Origin: Nitrosomonadales bacterium
GTDB lineage: Bacteria > Pseudomonadota > Gammaproteobacteria > Burkholderiales > Gallionellaceae
Reading direction: 5' to 3'
NCBI GenBank assembly: GCA_016214695.1
Contig: JACRNY010000002.1
Location: 167,108 to 231,107 of the forward strand
DNA: 64,000 bases
The notes beneath the pieces are model-generated. The model made no database searches and had not been told where the DNA came from. It saw nothing but the letters and a program-made list of their open reading frames with translations. Made by a program: the position numbers and the translations under genes. This document shows, one piece after another, positions 16,589 to 26,920 of the stretch; within the stretch, counting starts at the first letter, position 1; each line of letters opens with the position of its first letter.

Positions 16589-17068
16589 TCACGCCCAGCC
16601 TCGCTGCTCGATTTCCGAAATCATCCTGTTCGCAACGGCAACGAGCGAAGGTACAAATGCATGTCCGGCCTGCAAAGCGCTGACGAGAACCGCCGGATCC
16701 TCTACATATTCGTGGACCATCTGGTTTCTGAGATAGCGCATCGTCATCCAATCCTCAACCGACCCCAGCAAACCAAGACGCTCGGCACGATCAAGGTTAT
16801 CAATGGTAGCGGATGTTTTTTCGCCCAGCGAAAGCAGCAGCAAAGGCAACAGTTTGTCACCCACGGTGTCTTGCAGTCGGCCAAATCTGCCCACGAAAGC
16901 TTCAACTCGCTCTGCCAAATCAGGGTCAGTTTCGATTTGCCCGGCTTGCTTCAATGAAAATGCACTGGCAAACAAGCGCTGGTCTGTCGTGGAAAGGTGT
17001 TCGCATTCTTTGCGTATCACGCGGGTTAAAAACTGCAGACGCTGCGCGATCTTGGGATCGATTGTCAT
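16589..17068 (-). CDS. hepT: HepT-like HEPN ribonuclease toxin
   Basis: A 159-residue, mostly helical HEPN protein with the catalytic motif R114-N-Q-M-V-H119-E-Y121, matching the R-x4-H-x-Y pattern of HepT toxins. HepT cleaves RNA and is neutralised by MntA, which adds AMP residues to the motif Tyr. The gene overlaps mntA by 4 nt (ATGA), the usual arrangement for this type VII system. An intact motif suggests an active toxin. Confidence 0.85.
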   Translation of the reverse strand: MTIDPKIAQRLQFLTRVIRKECEHLSTTDQRLFASAFSLKQAGQIETDPDLAERVEAFVGRFGRLQDTVGDKLLPLLLLSLGEKTSATIDNLDRAERLGLLGSVEDWMTMRYLRNQMVHEYVEDPAVLVSALQAGHAFVPSLVAVANRMISEIEQRGWA

Positions 17069-17364
17069 AACAATTCGCCTTCCCTGAAGGCAACGTCATG
17101 AATGGGCAGACGTCTGAGGTTCGGTGCACTGAGCAGCACGTCAACCCTGCGCCCATGCATGGCGCGAGACACTTGGGCAGACATTCTTGCAACCATAAGC
17201 GCCGGATTCTCCACAGGCTCGGTCGACTCAAGCATAAGATCAATATCACCGCCATGGCCGCTGTCATCAAGTCTTGAGCCGAACACGCGCACGCGTGACT
17301 GACCACCCGCCACCTGGAGGGCGAGCTGGCGAATCAGCCGGATCTGGTCGTCAGTCAACCGCAT
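17065..17364 (-). CDS. mntA: MntA-like nucleotidyltransferase antitoxin
   Basis: A 99-residue minimal nucleotidyltransferase. The motif G29-S30 followed by nine residues and D40-I-D42 is the GSx9-DxD metal/nucleotide-binding pattern, and VDVLLSAP near residue 80 supplies the third acidic residue. MntA inactivates the partner HEPN toxin by AMPylation. ATG at 17364 was chosen because the frame further upstream is REP-like intergenic sequence with no family similarity, and AGGGTGG lies just before it. Confidence 0.85.
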   Translation of the reverse strand: MRLTDDQIRLIRQLALQVAGGQSRVRVFGSRLDDSGHGGDIDLMLESTEPVENPALMVARMSAQVSRAMHGRRVDVLLSAPNLRRLPIHDVAFREGELL

Positions 17365-17519
17365 TTTAGCCACCCTCAAAATTTGCCCGCTCTGCGGGAT
17401 GGATTGTCTCGCTGGATTCCCGGATTCACGGAAATGCGCAACCCCAATTGGAGTCGCGCGGATTTTACCACTATCCAACGGCGCAGCCTGCTGCCGTTCA
17501 TACAGAGCATGCGGAAAAA

Positions 17520-18644
17520 TCACCGCAAATCGCTCAACACATAATGGGTGCTGCGACCGCCTGCTCCGGCGCTCACCAACACTCCGCGCTCAACCAACTC
17601 CTTGATGTCGCGCAGTGCGGTATCCGGCGAGCAATGATTCATGGTCACCCACTTCTTGTTGGTCAGATTACCCTCGAATCCATCCAGCAACTTATTGAGC
17701 ATCCTCACTTGGCGTTCATTCATGGATGCGCCTGACCAGTGTCTCCAGAAGGCCGCCTTTGACAGCACACCCTGCGTCTTCTCGTCGACGTTCAGTATCG
17801 CGTTCAGCAGGCACCCCAAGAACCATTCCAGCCATTCAGTGACATCCAGCGTGCCTTTTTGGGCGGATTCCAAAGCTTCATAGTATTCCTTGCGCTCGCG
17901 CCGTATCTGCGCTGACAGACTGTAAAACCGTTGCGGGGAGCCGTCGGCCCGCGCCAGTGCCATGTCGCACACTGCGCGCGCGATGCGCCCATTGCCATCT
18001 TCGAATGGATGAAGGGTGACGAACCATAGATGCGCGAGCCCCGCCTTGATGGTCGGGTCCAGCCCTTGAGCATGATTGAACCAGTCGAGGAAGCGAAGCA
18101 TCTCCTGTCCCAATCTTTCTGCCGGGGGCGCTTCGAAGTGTACTTTCTCCTTGCCGACGCCGCCCGAGATGACCTGCATCGGGCCTTCGGCATCTGTCCT
18201 GTATGTTCCGACCGCGATTCTGGACATGCCACTAAAGCCAGTCGGAAATAGCGCCGCGTGCCAGCCGGACAATCTCTGCTCTGTCAAAGGCCGGTCATAC
18301 CCCTGCGTCGCATCGAGCACCATTTCCACCACGCCATCGACATGCCGGTCGGCTGGGGCCAATGCGCCGATATCCAGGCCCAACCGTCTGGCGAGAGAAG
18401 ATCGCACGGATTCGGGATCGAGTTTCTCGCCTTCGATCTCGCTCGACTTGATGACATCTTCCGTCAGCGCCGCCAGCGTCGCCTCTTCCGCCAGTTTGAA
18501 GCCGAGCACCTGCATGCTGCCAAGCAGGCGCCCGCGTTCCAGCGTGACTTTTGAGAGCAATGCAGACAGACGACCGGAATCAAATTGCCATTCGGGCCAC
18601 TCAGAGCGTTGCCAGATGTACTTGTTGTATTCGCCGCTATTCAT
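17520..18644 (-). CDS. Class II Fic-family protein (AMP transferase)
   Basis: A 374-residue protein. Intact Fic motif H212-PFEDGNGR-220 in the order that binds ATP and magnesium; an N-terminal inhibitory motif S67-S-E-I-E71-G72 fits (S/T)xxxE(G/N), so this is a self-inhibited class II Fic protein. A winged-helix-like C-terminus (DTALRDIKELVERGVL) suggests DNA binding, as in many Fic/DOC regulators. Fic proteins AMPylate target proteins; the target is unknown. ATG at 18644 was preferred over a start 16 codons upstream because that extension lies over palindromic promoter DNA. Confidence 0.88.
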   Translation of the reverse strand: MNSGEYNKYIWQRSEWPEWQFDSGRLSALLSKVTLERGRLLGSMQVLGFKLAEEATLAALTEDVIKSSEIEGEKLDPESVRSSLARRLGLDIGALAPADRHVDGVVEMVLDATQGYDRPLTEQRLSGWHAALFPTGFSGMSRIAVGTYRTDAEGPMQVISGGVGKEKVHFEAPPAERLGQEMLRFLDWFNHAQGLDPTIKAGLAHLWFVTLHPFEDGNGRIARAVCDMALARADGSPQRFYSLSAQIRRERKEYYEALESAQKGTLDVTEWLEWFLGCLLNAILNVDEKTQGVLSKAAFWRHWSGASMNERQVRMLNKLLDGFEGNLTNKKWVTMNHCSPDTALRDIKELVERGVLVSAGAGGRSTHYVLSDLR

Positions 18645-18664
18645 GCGACGAATATAGCACCGAT

Positions 18665-18704
18665 TCGCCGCATGTCCAATCATTGGGCGCAATCAATGCG
18701 GCGA
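18665..18704. promoter_or_regulatory. Nested palindromes upstream of the fic gene
   Basis: TCGCCGCAT (18665-18673) pairs with ATGCGGCGA (18696-18704), and between them lies the palindrome CCAATcATTGG (18676-18686). The position just before the fic start suggests an operator, possibly for the protein's own winged-helix tail. Confidence 0.5.
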
Positions 18705-18750
18705 TTAATAGCTTGATCACCGCATCATTTGAAATGGGAATATATGGATT

Positions 18751-18811
18751 CGTCATTCCGGCTTGCCCGAAGTGCAGCCTGTCCTGAGCCTGACGAAGGG
18801 CCGGAATGACG
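18751..18811. repeat. REP-like inverted repeat downstream of cysC
   Basis: CGTCATTCCGGC and GCCGGAATGACG enclose about 37 bp. The same arms occur at 9438-9465. It lies between the cysC stop and the divergent fic promoter, where it may end transcription of the long minus-strand cluster. Confidence 0.75.
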
Positions 18812-18834
18812 GCCTGCCGGGCCACCCGGTTCAT

Positions 18835-19448
18835 TCAACCCCGGATGATCTTGCCCCTGGCCAGTTCTGCCAATACCTGCTGTACGCACGCGTCCAGCGG
18901 CCTGGAGGTATCCACCGCCAGCTCGGGTTTGTCCGGTGCCTCGTAGGGCGACGAAATCCCGGTGAAATGCTTGATCTCGCCGGCGCGTGCCTTCTTGTAG
19001 AGACCTTTGACGTCGCGCTCCTCGCACAACTCGATCGAACACTGGCAATAGATCTCGACGAACTCGCCCGGTTGCACCATGGCGCGTACCTTGTCGCGGT
19101 CGGCGCGGAAGGGCGAGATGAATGCGGTCAGCACGATCACGCCCGCCTCCATGAAGAGCTTGGCCACCTCGCCGATGCGGCGGATGTTCTCGACACGGTC
19201 TTCCGCCGAGAAGCCCAGATCGCCACACAGGCCATGACGCACATTGTCACCGTCCAGCACGAAGGTATGGCAACCCATCTGGTGCAACTGCTCTTCCACC
19301 TCGTGCGCGAGCGTCGATTTGCCCGCGCCGGACAAGCCGGTGAACCACAGGATCGCCCCGCGGTGCCCGTTCTGCTGCTCGCGGCGCGCGCGGGTCACCG
19401 TGGCGTGGTGCCAGACCACGTTGTCCGAAGTTGCCGTTGTATTCTCTT

Positions 19449-19461
<13 letters not shown>
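18835..19461 (-). CDS. cysC: Adenylyl-sulfate kinase
   Basis: A 208-residue APS kinase. P-loop GLSGAGKST near residues 42-50, [23 protein letters not shown] (APS binding), [13 protein letters not shown] and the lid [23 protein letters not shown] are all present. It makes PAPS, the donor for sulfotransferases. No cysN/cysD (ATP sulfurylase) or sulfite-reductase genes are in the window. Placement with cysQ and four sulfotransferase domains points to glycan sulfation rather than cysteine synthesis; that is an inference. It overlaps cysQ by 13 nt. Confidence 0.95.
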
Positions 19462-20258
<797 letters not shown>

Positions 20259-20270
20259 TTCCGTCCCCCG

Positions 20271-21233
20271 CTATCTCTTGACTAGCCCTTTGTTCAACAC
20301 TCGCCACACCTCACGCGCAGAAACGGCTCGTTCCGCCTGTACTTTTCTGCGCTTGCGCCACATCTTCGGCAAACCGATCAGCGCATCACGCTTGGCCCGC
20401 AGGATCACTGCGCCATGCCCTCTCAATGCGAACCAGACGATAGTCACCAGATTCAGCAACAGATGCAACGGCAACAGCAGCCAGAACAGCATCCCCGGCA
20501 TGTCCTTCACGAAGGTCCATACCAGATTGCGATGTCCGTGATACAGGGCGAAATCGCTGTGCCGGCTCCCGGTCGTGCCCGAACCGACGTGGTGTACCAC
20601 CGACCTCGGCACATAGAGACAGCGATGACCCGCCAGTCTCATGCGAAAACCAAGATCGACATCTTCCGAATAACAGAAATAATCCTCGTCGAAACCCCCG
20701 GCCTCCCGCAGCGTGCTGCGCCGGTAAAGCGCAGCGGCCGCACAGGGCGAGAATATCTCGCAGTCATCCCCGGCGTCGGCCGATACATACATGCCGTGTC
20801 CAGCCCGCCACACCAGCCCGCTCACGTGATAGATGTCCCCTACGCCATCCTGCAGCGCCGGATCCGCAGCATCGACCAGCTTGCTGCCGAACACATCGAA
20901 CGCCGGGTTGCGCCGCGCAGCTGCAATCAGTTCCTCCAGCCAGCGCGGATCGGCAAATGCATCCGGGTTGAGCAGCGCGATCCAATCCGACTCGGCAGAT
21001 GCCTCGCTGATCGCCAGATTGTTGCCACGCGCAAAACCGGTATTCTGATCCAGCGACAGCAATCTGACGGACGGGAAGCGCCGCACGATCTCAAGCGATC
21101 TGTCGGTACTCGCGTTGTCCACCAGAATGATCTCGTGAGGAAGAATGGTCTGCGCCAGCAATGCCGCAAGACACCTTTCGATGAATCGTTCGCCGTTCCA
21201 ATTGACGATGATGACTGTCGTTCTGTCTGCCAC
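20271..21233 (-). CDS. GT2 glycosyltransferase, rhamnosyltransferase-like
   Basis: About 320 residues from GTG at 21233 (GAGG six nt upstream); the frame is open to another GTG at 21338, but the extra 35 residues do not look like the family. TVIIVNWNGERFIERCL, VDNASTDRS, LNPDAFADPRWLEEL and GGFDEDYFCYSEDVDLGFRMRLAG are standard for WbbL-like enzymes. A hydrophobic segment near residue 270 may associate with the membrane. dTDP-rhamnose is available from RfbABCD, but donor use is not proven. Confidence 0.83.
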   Translation of the reverse strand: MADRTTVIIVNWNGERFIERCLAALLAQTILPHEIILVDNASTDRSLEIVRRFPSVRLLSLDQNTGFARGNNLAISEASAESDWIALLNPDAFADPRWLEELIAAARRNPAFDVFGSKLVDAADPALQDGVGDIYHVSGLVWRAGHGMYVSADAGDDCEIFSPCAAAALYRRSTLREAGGFDEDYFCYSEDVDLGFRMRLAGHRCLYVPRSVVHHVGSGTTGSRHSDFALYHGHRNLVWTFVKDMPGMLFWLLLPLHLLLNLVTIVWFALRGHGAVILRAKRDALIGLPKMWRKRRKVQAERAVSAREVWRVLNKGLVKR

Positions 21234-21354
21234 GCTGCGCCTCAGCCCGCCTTCTGTGCCTGCCGACCTGCAAAGGGGCGCTTGACCAGGATCCCGGGCG
21301 GCAGGACGGACCCGGTACAACTGAAAGAGTGGCAGCACCTGCCGGAATATCCAA

Positions 21355-22332
21355 TCATGCCCCGACCTTGCCCTCTTGATATGCGCGGCACAGGATCTGC
21401 ACCACGTCCTTCATGCGCTTGCTTGCCTGCCAGCCCAGGACCCTGTGGGCCTTTTCCGAATCCCCTTGGCTCCAGAGTATCTCGTTCGGGCGCATGAGGC
21501 GCTCGTCATGCTGCACATGCTGCGTCCAGTCCAGCCCGAAATAACTGAAGACCTGCTCGACGAACTGCTGGAGTGAATTCGCTTCGCCGGTGGCGATCAC
21601 GAAATCATCCGGCTGATCCGCCTGCAACATACGCCACATCGCCTCGACATATTCCGGCGCCCACCCCCAGTCCCGCGAGATATCCAGATTGCCCAGCGTG
21701 ACCTTCTCTTTTGAACCGCAGGAGATACGATATGCCGCTTGAACGACCTTTTGGGTGACGAATCGTGCCGGACGCAGTTCCGATTCATGATTGAACAGAA
21801 TTCCATTGGCAGCGAACATCTTGTTCGCTTCCCGGTAATTGCGAACCAGCCAGTGGGCTGCCGACTTGGCGACTGCATACGGACTTACCGGATCGAAGGG
21901 CGTGTCCTCGTTCGCCGGTATCCCGCCCGTGTCGCCAAAACACTCACTTGAGCTGGCGTGGTATATCTTGGCCGGCATAGACAGAAAGCGCAGCGCTTCC
22001 AGAATATTGAGCGTACCGATCGTGATGCTCTCGATCGTTTCCGAAGGTTGCTCGAATGACAAGCCGACCGATGTCTGGCCGGCAAGATGGTATATCTCGT
22101 CCGGCCGCACTTTCGAGATGGCCGTGAGCGTGCTCTTGAAATCGTTCGGCGCCATCGATAGAAAGTCCACCTGCCCTGCCAGACCGAGCTTCGCGAGCGA
22201 ATCAAAGTGCGACACCCCGGCATCGCGCGATGTCCCGAATACCTTATAGCCCTTGCTTAACAGCAATTGCGAGAGATAGGCGCCATCCTGTCCGCCGATC
22301 CCGGTGATAAGTGCGGTTTTCTTGACCAACAT
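21355..22332 (-). CDS. GDP-mannose 4,6-dehydratase-like SDR protein
   Basis: A 325-residue extended SDR. ALITGIGGQDGAYLSQLL (NADP binding), HLAGQTSVGLSFEQP, SSSECFGD, YAVAKSAAHW (catalytic Tyr/Lys) and NHESELRPARFVTQKVV match the Gmd family. Canonical gmd is at 56061, so this is a second, more diverged copy; it may act on another nucleotide sugar or as an RMD-type reductase. ATG at 22332 is preceded by AAGGA at good spacing and was chosen over two ATGs 18 and 27 nt upstream. Confidence 0.82.
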   Translation of the reverse strand: MLVKKTALITGIGGQDGAYLSQLLLSKGYKVFGTSRDAGVSHFDSLAKLGLAGQVDFLSMAPNDFKSTLTAISKVRPDEIYHLAGQTSVGLSFEQPSETIESITIGTLNILEALRFLSMPAKIYHASSSECFGDTGGIPANEDTPFDPVSPYAVAKSAAHWLVRNYREANKMFAANGILFNHESELRPARFVTQKVVQAAYRISCGSKEKVTLGNLDISRDWGWAPEYVEAMWRMLQADQPDDFVIATGEANSLQQFVEQVFSYFGLDWTQHVQHDERLMRPNEILWSQGDSEKAHRVLGWQASKRMKDVVQILCRAYQEGKVGA

Positions 22333-22403
22333 GGCACTGTCCTTATTCATGGTTTTCAAAGTCGCACAGAGCCGGCACGCCCGAACAATCTGATGCGACC
22401 GCC

Positions 22404-23381
22404 TTATTTCGTTGCCCGGAACACCAGTTGTCCGCCGCCCAGATGGCCATATTCCGCAGAGCCATAGACCTCTACCACCGCATCAGAGAATCCCGCCACC
22501 GCAAGTGAGCGGATGATATCCCATCCAAAGTCCGTGAAGACCAGCGAACCATCGGCCGAGACCGGATTGCCATGGTAGGACGCGGGCAGCCTGTGCACGA
22601 TCCCGTCCTTGTTCAATTCTGCACGCACCACCGAAGCATCCTGATCGCTATGGAACGGAATCGTTGCGATCATCACGCCGCCCGCACGCAGCACTCGCGC
22701 ACACTCCCTGTAGGCGAGCGTGGGAGTCGGGATATGTTCGAACACATCGTTGCTGACGATCAGGTCGATGCTGGCATCCGCAAAACTCAGGGCGGTCACA
22801 TCCTCATGCCTGACTCCGCCCATCCTCATCATCGAATAGAACATGCTCAGCTTGTGTTTCGCCGACCTCAGCAGTGCACCGGTGCGCAAGGGCGAGCTGT
22901 GCTGCATTGGCCCGATGATCTCGCCGCTGCAATGTCCGGGACCGAAATACTCGCTGCCCGTGATCGCGTGCCCGTCGAACCGGCTTGCGACCCACTTGTA
23001 CAAAGGCGTCATCCTTTCCATCAGGTAGACTTCCTGCCTCCTCGTGCAGGACTGCAGGTGCTGCTTCACCAGCGTCGCCACCAGGCGCTGCCGGTTCGAC
23101 ATCCTGCACTCGGGGCAAATGAGGCGCTCGCGCCAGTTCGGCAACAGCACACCGCCCTCGCTGCGTCCGCCCGCCCCCATGTCCACCCTGAACATGACAT
23201 CCTTGCCGCACGGGATGCAGTGTCCCGCGACCGAAAACCTCCCGTCGGCCGCGCCAGCCGCCAGGCTCGTCTCCAGCTTCGCCAATTCACCGATGGCAGC
23301 ATGGTGCGCCATTCCGTCGACGAACGCCTGCCGGCTGCGGACTGCGAACAACGGCGTCATCCGCTGCGAGCCTGCGTGCAT
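22404..23381 (-). CDS. SAM-dependent methyltransferase with central zinc-ribbon-like cysteines
   Basis: A 325-residue protein. Cysteines in AGHCIPCGKDV and LICPECRMSNRQR could form a zinc ribbon near residues 54-95. The C-terminal half is a class I methyltransferase with the post-motif segment SIDLIVSNDVFEHIPTP and VLRAGGVMIATIPFHSD; motif I is poorly conserved. It lies 22 nt or less from the large fusion gene and probably modifies the same glycan. Acceptor unknown. Confidence 0.7.
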   Translation of the reverse strand: MHAGSQRMTPLFAVRSRQAFVDGMAHHAAIGELAKLETSLAAGAADGRFSVAGHCIPCGKDVMFRVDMGAGGRSEGGVLLPNWRERLICPECRMSNRQRLVATLVKQHLQSCTRRQEVYLMERMTPLYKWVASRFDGHAITGSEYFGPGHCSGEIIGPMQHSSPLRTGALLRSAKHKLSMFYSMMRMGGVRHEDVTALSFADASIDLIVSNDVFEHIPTPTLAYRECARVLRAGGVMIATIPFHSDQDASVVRAELNKDGIVHRLPASYHGNPVSADGSLVFTDFGWDIIRSLAVAGFSDAVVEVYGSAEYGHLGGGQLVFRATK

Positions 23382-26300
23382 CTATCTTCCCTTGGGCGCA
23401 TACAGTTTCAGCGGTCGATCATCACGCTCCACCCGGATATCCATCCCCGCCAGGATATCCGCCAGGCGCTTCCAGGCTGCCTCGGCACCCCACTGGTTAT
23501 CGGCAAAGCTGATGCTTGCCTCGCTGATGGAAGTCCAGAGCGCCTCGTCATCATACAAACGGGCCACTGCCGCAGCGAATGCGTCGGGGTCGTCCTCCAC
23601 CAGAATGTTCTCGCCGTTCGCGAGCGACATCCCTTCGGAAGCGATCGAGGTGGCGACGACTGGCAGACCGACCGCCATCGCCGAGCCGATCTTGCCCTTG
23701 ATGCCGGCGCCGTAGCGTAGCGGCACGACGGACACGCGCATCCTGTTCAGCAGCGAATTCAGATCCTCGACAAAACCGACGATGATCACATCATCGCTTG
23801 CCAGCGCGAAGATCTCCGCAGGCGGCTTGGAACCCACCACATGGAAGCGCACGCCGGGCAGGCGCTCCCGCAACACCGGCATGATGGCGGACACGAAATA
23901 CTGCACCGCATCGACATTCGGCATATGCTGATAGCCGCCGACAAAGACGATATCCCTGCGCTCGGCGAACGCCACTGTCGTTCCCGGCACTTCCATGATC
24001 AGCGGGAACACGAACAGTTTGCAGTCGGGCAGCTCAGGCCCCAGAAGTTCGAGCTCTGCGGTACTGACCACGATCGAAGCGTCGGAAGCGCGAATGGCCG
24101 CAAACTCCCGTTCCTTCATCTCCTCGGCCTCCTTCAGCTTGGCGCTGTCCGATTGCAGTGCGGCCTCGCGCGACATGCGCAGATAGTGCAGGTCCACAGT
24201 ATGGAAGAGCACCTTGGCGCTGGGGCAATATCTGCGGATGGCCCTGATGTTCCGCTCCAACGTCACCGGCCTGACGACGAGCGCCAGCTCGTAGCGGTCG
24301 CCGCACTCTTTCAGGTGCGCATCGACGCTGGTGAAATACGGCGCATACAACACCTCGATGCCGGCACGCTGCAGCGCCGGGGTATGCGCATCCATGTGCA
24401 GGAAGTTGTCCTCAGGGATGAACGTCACCTGATAACCCATCTCGCGCAACAGGACCAGCATGTTGAAGATGATGACCGAGCCGGCGTCCTGCTCCGGGGT
24501 CGGTGTGCAGTGGTCGAGCACCAAAACCCTGCGCCGGTTGCCGCGGTCTTTCTCGCTGTCCGCTTCCACCCCATTCGGCCGATGATATTGCAGACGGCCT
24601 TGCCAGCGTTCATACAGTTTCTTCAGATTCTCCACCTGATAGGCCTTCACGCCTTTGCTCGTGTCCGTGCCCGAAGTGACACCTTCAAAATGCACCACCG
24701 CCGAGAGCGGCTGATAGATGACCCGGTAGCCGCGGTCGCGTATCTTCAGCGCCAGATCGGCATCCTCGCAATAGGCCGGCAGATAATGCTCGTCGAATCC
24801 GCCCAGCTGCTCGTACAACTGCCTGGGCACCATGATCGATGCACCGGAACAGAAGTCCACCTCGCGCGCATAGTTGTATTTCGGCTCAGAAGGATCCTGA
24901 TTGCGCCCGAAATTCCACGCGCTGCCATCCTGCCAGATGATCCCGCCCGCCTCCTGCAGCGTGCCGTCCGGGTAGACCAGTTTGGAACCCGCCAGCCCGG
25001 TCCCGGGAAACAGCGCAAAGGTATCGAGCAGCTCATCCAGCCAGCCAGCCGTGACCTGCGTATCGTTGTTCAGGAAATAGACAAACTCGCCCTTCGCCAC
25101 CCTGCTGCCGTTGTTGCAAGAGCGGATAAATCCCTGGTTGACCTCGTTATGGACCAGACGTATCCCGCTCACCTGCCGGAGAATAGCGTATGAATCATCG
25201 GGTGAATGATCGTCCACCACGATCACTTCGTACGGGGTTTCGGGTTGATATGCGATGATGGAAAGCAAACACCTGAGGGTATATTCGCACTGCCCATAGA
25301 CCGGGATGATGACGGACACGACGGGTTGCGGCGAGGTGGCCAGCCTGATCTCTTTCGCCGCACGCGCCAGATCGGATATCGATGGCACAGTCACCCATTT
25401 CTGCTGTGTCGATTGCAACACGATGGGCAGATCATTGCTGCCGCGCAACATCCAGGACACATATCGGGATACGAACCGGCGCAGGAAATTTCTTGTTTTC
25501 GCGCTCAACGGCAGGCGGAGATAGACCGCCTTCCCGAACCGGAGCCCCCTACGCAAATAGCGCACAGCTTGCTGTTTGGGTGTGCCCAGCCAGCGTCGCA
25601 ACTCACGCAAGGGCAAGGTGATTCGCCATGAGGTGCTCGCCGTGATCTGCGCGATGGTGGCTTGGGCCTGCTTTAACTGACCATCCAGACTCAAAGCCCA
25701 CTCACCACGTCTTACGGTCTCATCACCCAGTTCAACAACCTGGGCACTTAACTCAGCAACTCTGGCATTAAGCTTGCCCGCCTGTTCATCCAACTCTACG
25801 ATCCGCGCATCCTGCTTCGACACCCACTGTTTCAGCTCGACGATCTCTTTGTCACGCTCGCTGATGATGCTGCTCTCTACACCCAGGCGAATATCCCCAA
25901 GGTTGAGCTCCTGGGCAAGCAGGGCATTTTGAGTTGTCATCCTGTCGGCGAATCTGAGGAGCGGCGCGATGCGCCGGCATTCCTGCCTCCAGGCTTCGCC
26001 TTTGCTGCGTAGCAAATCATCGTCCTCGATGCTTCCGGATGCCGCCTTCGACAGTACCTGATACACCTCGCCCACCAGCGGTGGGCAAGCATCATCTGCA
26101 AGCAGATCTCCGAGAGTGTGAACCGAATGGCGCAACCCCTCATCGAGGAATCCCGACTTGTAACTTTCCAGTGCTACTGGATCGATTGCCAAGTTGAGTC
26201 GGTCGGCGATGCGCTGCAACTCATGCTCGGGAGAGCGCATCAGCAGATCATAGTCAACGATGACACGCTTGCTATCCACCGTACCCGCCAAGCCCTCAAG

Positions 26301-26807
26301 CACATGCTCCAGCCACAACATATAGCTCGTCACAACATCAAGGCCATCGCGTTTTTTCAGTGACTGCGCCACACTTAGCGGATGGCGTATCGTCAGTACA
26401 TAGCGAACTTCGCACCGGCACTGGCTGAAAACCTCCTTCCAGAAAAGCAGCAGCTTGGCCATGCGCGGGTCCTTGAGGCCAAAAACGGGCGCATCACCTA
26501 TCTTTTCCTGCAGCAACTCAACCGCGCGCTGAAGAAAACCTAGCTGGCACAGCTTCACCACCTCTGCCGTAGTGATCGGCGCCATATGGTACCAGTCGCT
26601 GCCCAAGGCTTGCAGCATCTCGATGTTCAAGGCATTCAGGTCGACATCTTCCCAGAAGCCCTTGGCATTCACATCGGGGTTCGGCGCCATCAGTTTTTCC
26701 CCCAAGCCGACGCCCATCACCTGCAAACCCCGCGTGACGGCACTGGTACCGCTTCGGTGCATGCCAAGGACGACGACCAACCTTTTTCCGGCTACCGAAT
26801 CACTCAT
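23382..26807 (-). CDS. Sulfotransferase-GT2-GT4 fusion protein
   Basis: A 1141-residue cytosolic multidomain protein. About residues 9-240: PAPS-dependent sulfotransferase, with VVVLGMHRSGTSAVTRGL (5'-phosphosulfate loop) and VLTIRHPLSVAQSLKKR (3'-phosphate motif). About 290-390: heptad-rich coiled coil (IVELKQW..., KLNARVAELSAQVVEL). About 485-720: GT2, with VSVIIPVYGQCEYTL, VVDDHSPDDS, LNNDTQV and CEDADLALKIRDRG. About 760-1130: GT4-like GT-B domain, with VLVLDHCTPTPEQDAGS, VGGYQHMPNVDAV and PLRYGAGIKGKIGSAMAVGLPVVAT. It could add and sulfate sugars on one scaffold. Substrates unknown; all motifs look intact. Confidence 0.87.
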   Translation of the reverse strand: MSDSVAGKRLVVVLGMHRSGTSAVTRGLQVMGVGLGEKLMAPNPDVNAKGFWEDVDLNALNIEMLQALGSDWYHMAPITTAEVVKLCQLGFLQRAVELLQEKIGDAPVFGLKDPRMAKLLLFWKEVFSQCRCEVRYVLTIRHPLSVAQSLKKRDGLDVVTSYMLWLEHVLEGLAGTVDSKRVIVDYDLLMRSPEHELQRIADRLNLAIDPVALESYKSGFLDEGLRHSVHTLGDLLADDACPPLVGEVYQVLSKAASGSIEDDDLLRSKGEAWRQECRRIAPLLRFADRMTTQNALLAQELNLGDIRLGVESSIISERDKEIVELKQWVSKQDARIVELDEQAGKLNARVAELSAQVVELGDETVRRGEWALSLDGQLKQAQATIAQITASTSWRITLPLRELRRWLGTPKQQAVRYLRRGLRFGKAVYLRLPLSAKTRNFLRRFVSRYVSWMLRGSNDLPIVLQSTQQKWVTVPSISDLARAAKEIRLATSPQPVVSVIIPVYGQCEYTLRCLLSIIAYQPETPYEVIVVDDHSPDDSYAILRQVSGIRLVHNEVNQGFIRSCNNGSRVAKGEFVYFLNNDTQVTAGWLDELLDTFALFPGTGLAGSKLVYPDGTLQEAGGIIWQDGSAWNFGRNQDPSEPKYNYAREVDFCSGASIMVPRQLYEQLGGFDEHYLPAYCEDADLALKIRDRGYRVIYQPLSAVVHFEGVTSGTDTSKGVKAYQVENLKKLYERWQGRLQYHRPNGVEADSEKDRGNRRRVLVLDHCTPTPEQDAGSVIIFNMLVLLREMGYQVTFIPEDNFLHMDAHTPALQRAGIEVLYAPYFTSVDAHLKECGDRYELALVVRPVTLERNIRAIRRYCPSAKVLFHTVDLHYLRMSREAALQSDSAKLKEAEEMKEREFAAIRASDASIVVSTAELELLGPELPDCKLFVFPLIMEVPGTTVAFAERRDIVFVGGYQHMPNVDAVQYFVSAIMPVLRERLPGVRFHVVGSKPPAEIFALASDDVIIVGFVEDLNSLLNRMRVSVVPLRYGAGIKGKIGSAMAVGLPVVATSIASEGMSLANGENILVEDDPDAFAAAVARLYDDEALWTSISEASISFADNQWGAEAAWKRLADILAGMDIRVERDDRPLKLYAPKGR

Positions 26808-26920
26808 AGATCACCATAGAACTTAATTACTCACTTGCTGCCGGCACCACGATCTGGCGGTTCAGATTGGATATTTTCCCGCCTGCATTTATTGCGTGGA
26901 AGAAATTTCATTCCGGCCAC

